Origin: Nectonema munidae
Taxonomy: Eukaryota > Nematomorpha > Nectonematoida > Nectonematidae
DNA length: 64,000 nucleotides
Assembly (NCBI GenBank): GCA_030549495.1
Contig: JAUIRK010000902.1
Span: 336,001 to 400,000 of the forward strand
Reading direction: 5' to 3'
Shown here: piece by piece, positions 58,404 through 64,000 of the stretch
Numbering within the stretch: position 1 is the first letter of the stretch
How the letters are laid out: each line of letters starts with the position of its first letter
Position numbers and translations under genes: made by a program
Notes under the pieces: generated by a model
Databases searched by the model: none
What the model saw: the letters and a program-made list of their open reading frames with translations, nothing else
Told to the model about the DNA's origin: nothing

Positions 58404-58647
58404 ATGTAAATTAACATTGATATAAGGTATAAGTTGTTTGTTTAGAATAGTGGACATTAAAAATATCCTTGGAACTAGAGATGCACCGATAAGAACTTTA
58501 GTCGAATACTGATCAGTGGGTAATTATTATTAATTGGCAAATTAATAAATATTATTTTAATAAATATAATACATTTTTCTGCAAAGTTTCAAAATGGCGG
58601 TCTTTTAAATTACTTTTTTGTTAACTTTTAAATATATTTTCTTTTTA

Positions 58648-58830
58648 ATGACAAAACAAAGTTGCGAGTCGTGGAGTTGCTCTGGTTGTGAAATAAATAA
58701 AGTGCAGGACATGGTTTGTTGTTTTGTTTGCAAAAATTGGTTGTTATGTTTGTTCCAAATTGCCTGAATAAAAATTACGATGTTGGGTTAAGATGGGTTT
58801 GTCTTGAATGTAGGAAAATTTAAGTAAAAT
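58648..58830 (+). pseudogene. PHD-like zinc-finger ORF, frameshifted
   Basis: From the ATG at 58648 the frame reads KQSCESWSCSGCEINKVQDM, VCCFVCKNW, then after single-base shifts CSKLPE and LRWVCLECRK. That is the C-x2-C ... C-x2-C ... W-x-C-x2-C spacing of a PHD finger. A Lys/Gln-rich, helix-forming stretch follows (58884-59000, EVFECMKDEFKILKSQINQF). PHD plus coiled coil is a known layout for ORF1 of some LINEs. No reverse transcriptase follows within the next kilobase. Confidence 0.5.
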
Positions 58831-59169
58831 CGTCGAAAACCAACAAAAATTGATTTTATCAGTCTTCTAAAAGCGATAAGTATGTGAAGGAAGTATTCGA
58901 ATGTATGAAAGATGAATTTAAAATATTAAAATCTCAGATTAATCAATTTAATCAGATTAATGTGTTGAGACATTTCAAATTGTTGCGAAACCCAACCTGT
59001 TTCTGCTACAAAAGTAAACTCTTATGTCGATGCAGTAAAGTCCAATCAAAATGTTTTATAGTCAATTCTAAATAAGTAAATAAAGACTTAGTGAATGAAT
59101 GCTTAGAAGTTAATGTTAACTATATTAAAGAAAAATCTAATCTTATTAAAGTAAATTAAGTATTAAAAA

Positions 59170-60047
59170 AAATAAAAGACTGTATCGAAAGATTAAAATA
59201 ACAGTGTCGGATGATATCGATGATAAATGAGTTCTTGATGAAATAAAGAAAAAGAACAGTTCAATTAGAAGAATGGTGGAAGAGGGCGGTACATTTGAAT
59301 TTTTATTTTCATTTAAATCGAAATTTAAATTTACTAAATGTGTTGTCTTCAAATGTGATAAACAAATATATAATTTTATTAAAAATGCGAGATTTTATTT
59401 ATATATCAAGTATAACAAATGTAAGTGTTACACATAAATTTCAATTAATTAATTAAGTTGTTTGTGGCGTTCGCACCCATCCTTTCGGATATCGTGGCCC
59501 GCCCGGAATGCTGAGTCCAAGTCTACCTGGACTTTCGATCCCACTAAACGCCTACCGGCCCTTGTTACAAAAGAATAGCTAACCTTGTTATATATATTAT
59601 TTTACAAGAATTTATGTTACAATATATAAATACATCTGAGTGAACGATACTATCCTAACCCGAACGCTCCCAATTTGGGAAACAAACTTATTGTCTAGTG
59701 ATAGCTTGATTACTAACCACATAGAATCGGGTCGCTAGAGCACTACCTAACCGTAAAAACCTTTGAATTCTTCAGAGGAAGAAAACCAGGGTAAAAAACC
59801 GGCACGACGGAATGTATCTTGTTCCTAAATAAAAGAATATGATTATAAAAGGTATATGCTACAAAAATAGAAGCGTTTGAAGGCATGCAATATCTTATAT
59901 ATTATTAATAAATAATATTTGATACATGTTATAGGGGTTAAGAAAGATTTACATAATTTAAGGCATGCTAGGTTAGGAACAATCTACCCCTGGAATTTGA
60001 CTCCATCCCTAAATGTCCTCCCTAGGAATAAATTTCAAGTTTACAAT
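59170..60047. other. Unassigned region with a GC-rich patch
   Basis: 59460-59580 is GC-rich ('ttcggatatcgtggcccgcc', 'ggactttcgatcccactaaa') but has no frame. I considered a tRNA or SINE and could not find an A box. The rest is AT-rich. Confidence 0.35.
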
Positions 60048-61620
60048 CAGGGGCGCACATCCTCAAAATTATTGGGGGGGGGGGGGGGGAGAATTTTTTG
60101 TTGCAATTTTCAAAATTAGTTGTCTGGAAATACCACGGGAGACCAAATATTCAAGCAATCCTTTAAAAGGTCCTCAGACATTTCGCCCCATTCTTTTTAT
60201 AAGAAAATTCGTCCCATTATTTTCATAAGACAGTTCGTCCCATGGACAATTCGCCCCATTATTTTCATAGGACAATTCGCCCCATTATTTTCATAAGACC
60301 GTTCGTCCCATGGACAATTAGCCCCATTATTTTCATAAGACATTTTGTCTCATGGACAATTCGCCTAACTATTTTCATAAAACAATTTTCCCCATTATTT
60401 TCATAAAATAATTCGCCTCATAATTTTCATAAGACGATTTGCCTCATGCTCAATTTGTCCCATTATTTTTATAAGAGAATGCGCTCTATTATTTTTATAA
60501 AACTTCCAGTCCTATTTTTATAAGACAATTCTTTCCATTAAAAATTTGCTCTATTTTTATAATACAATTCTTGCCATAGACAATTTACTCTATTTATGTA
60601 GATCAATTAGCACTATTGTTTTATAAAACCGTTTTTTCAATTTTTTTAGACTCTTACGCTTTTTTCATAAGACTATTTTTCGTAAAACGGTTTCGCATAT
60701 GAACGTTTTGCCTAATATCACAACTCATCTCAATAAAAATAGCTATATTTTAATTTTATTTAGTTTTTTGAAGAATTATTTTTTGAAAGGCAGTTATTTT
60801 ATAAATGAAACAAATATTTAAAATTTTTAAACAAAATAAAAATTAATATCTTGTAATTTAAATATCATTGTAATTATATTTTTCTTCAATTTCATCATCA
60901 ATAATTTAAAATTATTTAAAAGTGATAAAAAAATTAACAGATAAAATAATTAATTTGAAATAATTTAATTGAGATAAAATAAACAAGAATATAAAATTTT
61001 TTAATAATTTTACACATATAATAAACAAAGATGGATGAAACAAATATCCTACAATTTGTACATGGGGCGAATTGTCTATGGGGCGAATCATCTATGGGGC
61101 AAAATGTATGTCGACCCTTTAAAATAGAGTGTATTCAGCACATAACTAAAGTCCTAAATTTATAAGACTACTTTATATTTTTTTTTACAAAATTTGTGAA
61201 TTTAAATACTATACTTCCAGCGAAAATATTTTAATTAAGTTTGCAGAATATACACTAGTTAAAAAAAATCCTAAATTGTTAGGGGGTGGAATAGGCTTTT
61301 CATTTGAAAAATGAAGTAGTCTACCAGGCACATTACAGGAATTGATGAAAGGATATTTGATTCATAGAGAAAACAAATAACTGAAGGTTAGATAGTTTTA
61401 TGAGTGAATGTAGTCTAAAGGCAAAGAGTGCGATGTTTATATGAAAAAATGTAATTGATTCAGGGGTGTGTATAAAATGAAATTATAATTGTGCGAACAA
61501 AAAATTAAGATCGCATTATTTCATTTTACTCAGCATCATTCAAAAATAGTTTAAAAGCTAAATTGATACAAGCCACAAAAAGTAAAATAACTTTTAACAT
61601 TTTGCAATGATTTGCCTTTT
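60048..61620. mobile_element. CAGGGGCGCACATCC-family element, longest copy
   Basis: Begins CAGGGGCGCACATCC at 60048 and is followed by a G run of 16 (60074-60089). It is interrupted by a MITE at 60169-61116, then continues through 'tatacttccagcgaaaatat' and 'ataggcttttcatttgaaaa' to 'attcaggggtg' (about 61456). It runs on into sequence shared with 26500-26660 ('cagcatcattcaaaaatagt'). Confidence 0.75.
60169..61116. mobile_element. MITE with an internal 'cattatttt' minisatellite, 948 bp
   Basis: The left end GGTCCTCAGACATTTCGCCCC and the right end (complement GGTCGACATACATTTTGCCC) are flanked by the perfect 8 bp duplication CTTTAAAA (60161-60168 and 61117-61124). Inside, units such as 'gacaattcgccccattattt' plus 'tcataa' repeat and decay progressively rightward to about 60700. 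Then comes a plain AT-rich stretch and a short reversed block at the right end. The uninterrupted site is seen at about 52355 in the sister host copy. Confidence 0.9.
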
Positions 61621-61750
61621 ATAATAAATTTTATGGAAAAATAGTTTATCAGAAAAAGTTATAGAACTTCAACAAAAACTAAAAATTTTTAGAGTAGGAC
61701 TTAAGTTTTTGGAAACTAATTTGACGTACCCCCCTACAGCATACTCTATG

Positions 61751-61911
61751 GGTGGCATGGCAGGTTGGTTGAGATGATGGACTTAGCACGGAAGCCTCTG
61801 GATTCGATTCCTCATCGATACGAATTTGTTCATAGTTTGACATAAGCGGTACATCGGTGCCTTGTCAACAAAAATACACCCGCTGTACCTTACCTTTTAC
61901 TCAAAATTGGA
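61751..61911 (+). mobile_element. tRNA-derived SINE, copy 4
   Basis: The head resembles a Ser/Leu-type tRNA: 'ggttggttgagatgatggac', then B-box 'ggattcgattcc'. The shared tail is 'catagtttgacataagcggt', then 'gtgccttgtcaacaaaaata' and 'cacccgctgtaccttacc'. Confidence 0.75.
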
Positions 61912-62136
61912 AAATTTGCTACATAATTTACATAAGAGAGAAAGGAAAGAAAATAAACTAATAAAGCAATTTTCACTATTTTAAAATGGGACCACCGTCT
62001 GTTCTCAGAATAATTTCAAAATAATAGGAGGCATAAAGATTTAGAGTTTATTTGATATTTTCAAATTTTTATAAACAGCAAAAGCCAACATTTAAGTTTA
62101 TAAAGCCCTTTTAATTAAAAAATTATTTAATCTAAC

Positions 62137-62499
62137 GGTCGATAGACATTTCGCCCCAAAAACAATTTGTCCTCCGGACAAATAGTCTCATAGGCTATTT
62201 GTTTCATCCATCTTTGCTTATTAAATTTGTAAAATTATTAAAAAATTTTATATTCTTGTTTATTTTATCTCTATTAAATTATTTCAAATTAATCATTTTA
62301 TCTCTTAATTTTTTAGAATTGTCCATGAGACAAAATATCTTATAAAAATAACGGGGCGAATTGTCCATAAAACAAAATGTCTTATGAAAATAATGGTGCG
62401 AATTGTCCATGGGACGAACTGTCTTATGAAAATAATGGAGCGAATTGTCCATGGGGCGAACTGTCTTATGAAAATAATGGGGCGAAATGTCCGAGGACC
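62137..62499. mobile_element. MITE of the same family, 363 bp
   Basis: The left GGTCGATAGACATTTCGCCCC and right (complement GGTCCTCGGACATTTCGCCCC) TIRs match the 948 bp element. Flanks 'aatctaac' and 'aaactaac' form an 8 bp duplication with one mismatch. The right half has four units of 'ggggcgaattgtccatg...'; the frame at 62279-62509 (-) is a translation of these units. It lies in the opposite orientation to the 948 bp element with respect to its array. Confidence 0.85.
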
Positions 62500-63130
62500 A
62501 AACTAACATAAATCAAAGTATACGAGAAAAGAAAACCATTACGTTTTTTTGAATATTTGTCTACAAATAAAAATCTGACAGCTGTCATAAATAATAGATC
62601 AAGTACATTTTTAACAACTGAAACGTTTTGTTTAGATACTATATTTTTATTATAATCAACAAATTTTCTTTAAAAAAGGTATTTGATTATGTACAGTGTT
62701 ACTTATAAAATTTAACAATCGAACATTATAAAAGATATCTCTGCTCAAATATTAAGAAAATAGAGTATTCTTGCCATTAACCCGAATAGTTAGTCAAAAT
62801 ATTCATTCCCAAATAGCTATTAATTTCTTGACTCGAAAAAATAAAAGTTTTCAAATGTAACAAACGTAGTGATAAAGATTAAATGACCTTTGTTGAAAAA
62901 AATTCTTAGCGCGAGTCTAACAATATTCATTGATATAAAATTGTAACAATTGGAAACTATTTTAATAACCCTTTTTTGACAAAGGTTTATTAAATTTAAG
63001 TAGTACCTTTTGACAGAGGTTCATTTTTCATCGAATTAACTTCAAATTGAAAAGATAAATAATAAATAACTGGAAAAAAGCAAATTTTCGAGATTTTTAT
63101 GAAAATTTTTTTTTTTCTTTCAAAAAAAAC

Positions 63131-63150
63131 ACGTTGCGAAAACGCAACGT
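63131..63150. repeat. Perfect hairpin near a piggyBac 3' end
   Basis: ACGTTGCG, AAAA, CGCAACGT form a perfect 8 bp stem with a 4-base loop, 136 bp past the transposase stop. It could be a subterminal inverted repeat of that element or a transcript-end structure. Confidence 0.6.
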
Positions 63151-63285
63151 TGGACAGATTAATGAAAAGTTAGCACACATTTTTATATTTGAAATTTAAA
63201 AAGAAAAATTGGAGTAAATTTAAATAAAATTTTATTCACATGTTTAAGGCTAAAGCAAAGAACGTAATAAATAAAATAAGCTTCA

Positions 63286-64000
63286 TCATCTTGAATGATA
63301 CACTTTGAAACACTTCACGTGCAAACCAACACCATCGCACTTTTTGTTTGTCTGCGAATTGCATTGCCGACAACGTACTCTTTTGTTGTTTTCAGCGTTA
63401 ACAATTATGTGATTTTGTCTGTCGAATCTTATATCATCTGAAGGAACTTTTATGGCTGAGGATCTACCAGGCTTTGCGGGATTGTATTCCAGACTTAATA
63501 AATACTCCACTATCAATCTTCGGAAAGCCAGCTGATCATATGGACTTGATGATTGAAACTTGTGTAAAGCCCAACAATTGACAATTGCCATGTCAATAAT
63601 ATGGATCATTATAGACCAGTACCGTTTCTTTCCTCTTATAGATATTCGGTACTGAGATATGTTTTGATCTAACATATCTACAAAACCCATATATTTGTTG
63701 TAGGTATGGGAAATTTTTGGTTGATTGAATTTTATCTGTTTTTTCTCGGCTGTGGAATATCTTGTGACTTTTTGGAGAGGGTTAATAGATTCGAAGTTGG
63801 ATACAGCTATGATAGACTTTTTGTCTATCCATTGCACTATATTTACATTATTTCTAAACCATGAAAATGAATTCCCTCTGCTCTTACCCAATTTTGCGAT
63901 TTTCAACGGACAGCCTTTAGTTCTATTTTTTCTTATAGTTGCAGTATACTTGATTCCTATTTCGGACATTTTTTCCACTAAATTTATTGTGCTGAAAAAA
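63286..64000 (-). CDS. piggyBac transposase, C-terminal part (runs off the window)
   Basis: The frame is open from the window edge (64000) to the stop at 63286. The first ATG in view (63978) is internal, because codons upstream read FFSTINLVEKM, equivalent to the DNFFTS-LV block. Features in order: KYTATIRKNRTKGCPL (the GT-x-R-x-NR block), WIDKKSIIAVSNF, the third catalytic Asp in YNKYMGFVDMLDQN, SIRGKKRYWSIMIHIIDMA, and a C-terminal Cys-rich domain RVRCRQCNSQTNKKC...CF..YH. No stop or frameshift is seen in about 237 codons, unlike the other three piggyBac relics, so this may be the youngest copy. The first two Asp blocks lie outside the window. Confidence 0.88.
   Translation of the reverse strand, partial: FFSTINLVEKMSEIGIKYTATIRKNRTKGCPLKIAKLGKSRGNSFSWFRNNVNIVQWIDKKSIIAVSNFESINPLQKVTRYSTAEKKQIKFNQPKISHTYNKYMGFVDMLDQNISQYRISIRGKKRYWSIMIHIIDMAIVNCWALHKFQSSSPYDQLAFRRLIVEYLLSLEYNPAKPGRSSAIKVPSDDIRFDRQNHIIVNAENNKRVRCRQCNSQTNKKCDGVGLHVKCFKVYHSR

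Noticed and set aside
59460-59580. tRNA gene or SINE in the GC-rich patch
   Set aside because: A B-box-like 'tttcgatccc' is present, but no A box or cloverleaf pairing could be traced.
62279-62509. 76-codon frame (-) with repeated 'MDNS.HYFHK' units
   Set aside because: Direct translation of the MITE's internal minisatellite; the DNA repeat and TIRs explain it.

Overview
This is a 64 kb piece of an AT-rich metazoan nuclear genome. Metazoan origin is inferred from four animal genes (MTO1, POLK, AAGAB and a CYREN-like gene) and from the transposon mix (piggyBac, Tigger/pogo, hAT, FLYWCH-type MULE, a Penelope-like element, an RNase H-bearing LINE and tRNA-derived SINEs). An invertebrate is likely. 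A crustacean or other arthropod would fit, but the sequence does not fix the taxon.

The only clear host genes form a compact block at 16.2-22.7 kb, all on the minus strand and all without visible introns. In transcription order they are AAGAB (adaptin assembly chaperone), POLK (translesion polymerase kappa), a 139-residue CYREN/MRI-like Ku-binding protein, and MTO1 (mitochondrial tRNA wobble-uridine modification). In POLK and MTO1 the open frame begins upstream at a TTG or GTG codon; I moved both starts to the first ATG. A possible 3' terminal exon of another gene lies at 2.53-2.84 kb (+). Weaker exon-like stretches are at 51.5 kb (-) and 54.0 kb (+).

Nearly all the rest is transposon sequence, much of it nested. 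From left to right: a composite foldback-type repeat (0-1.2 kb); a poly-C/poly-G element (3.9-4.5 kb); a frameshifted piggyBac relic (5.0-6.7 kb); AT-rich sequence (6.7-10.8 kb); an RNase H-type LINE (11.0-15.6 kb) holding a 185 bp hAT MITE with a perfect 8 bp target duplication; the gene block; a pogo element with TIRs and a TA duplication (23.2-24.6 kb); hAT and MULE relics; a second Tigger relic (27.4-28.5 kb) split by a 4.6 kb TTAA-flanked piggyBac-type element (28.7-33.3 kb). That element carries a 150 bp tandem array and an inner TTAA-flanked insert with a decayed piggyBac transposase. A second copy of the 4.6 kb element (34.5-38.9 kb) lacks the transposase, has a different expanded 150 bp array, and holds a 5'-truncated Penelope-like element bounded by 76 bp inverted repeats.

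From 39 to 64 kb there are a second, internally deleted LINE copy (-), a second decayed piggyBac, MULE and ZBED5-like hAT relics, a 37 bp minisatellite, and a second copy of the foldback repeat in which a 104 bp core is inverted relative to its flank. These are followed by nested MITE families with internal minisatellites, four SINEs sharing one tail, a hAT C-terminal relic, and a piggyBac transposase frame that runs off the right edge.

The most interesting items are the inverted 104 bp core, the invertebrate CYREN-like gene beside POLK, the opposite array expansions in the two piggyBac-type copies, and the nested MITEs whose empty sites can be read from sister copies in this window.
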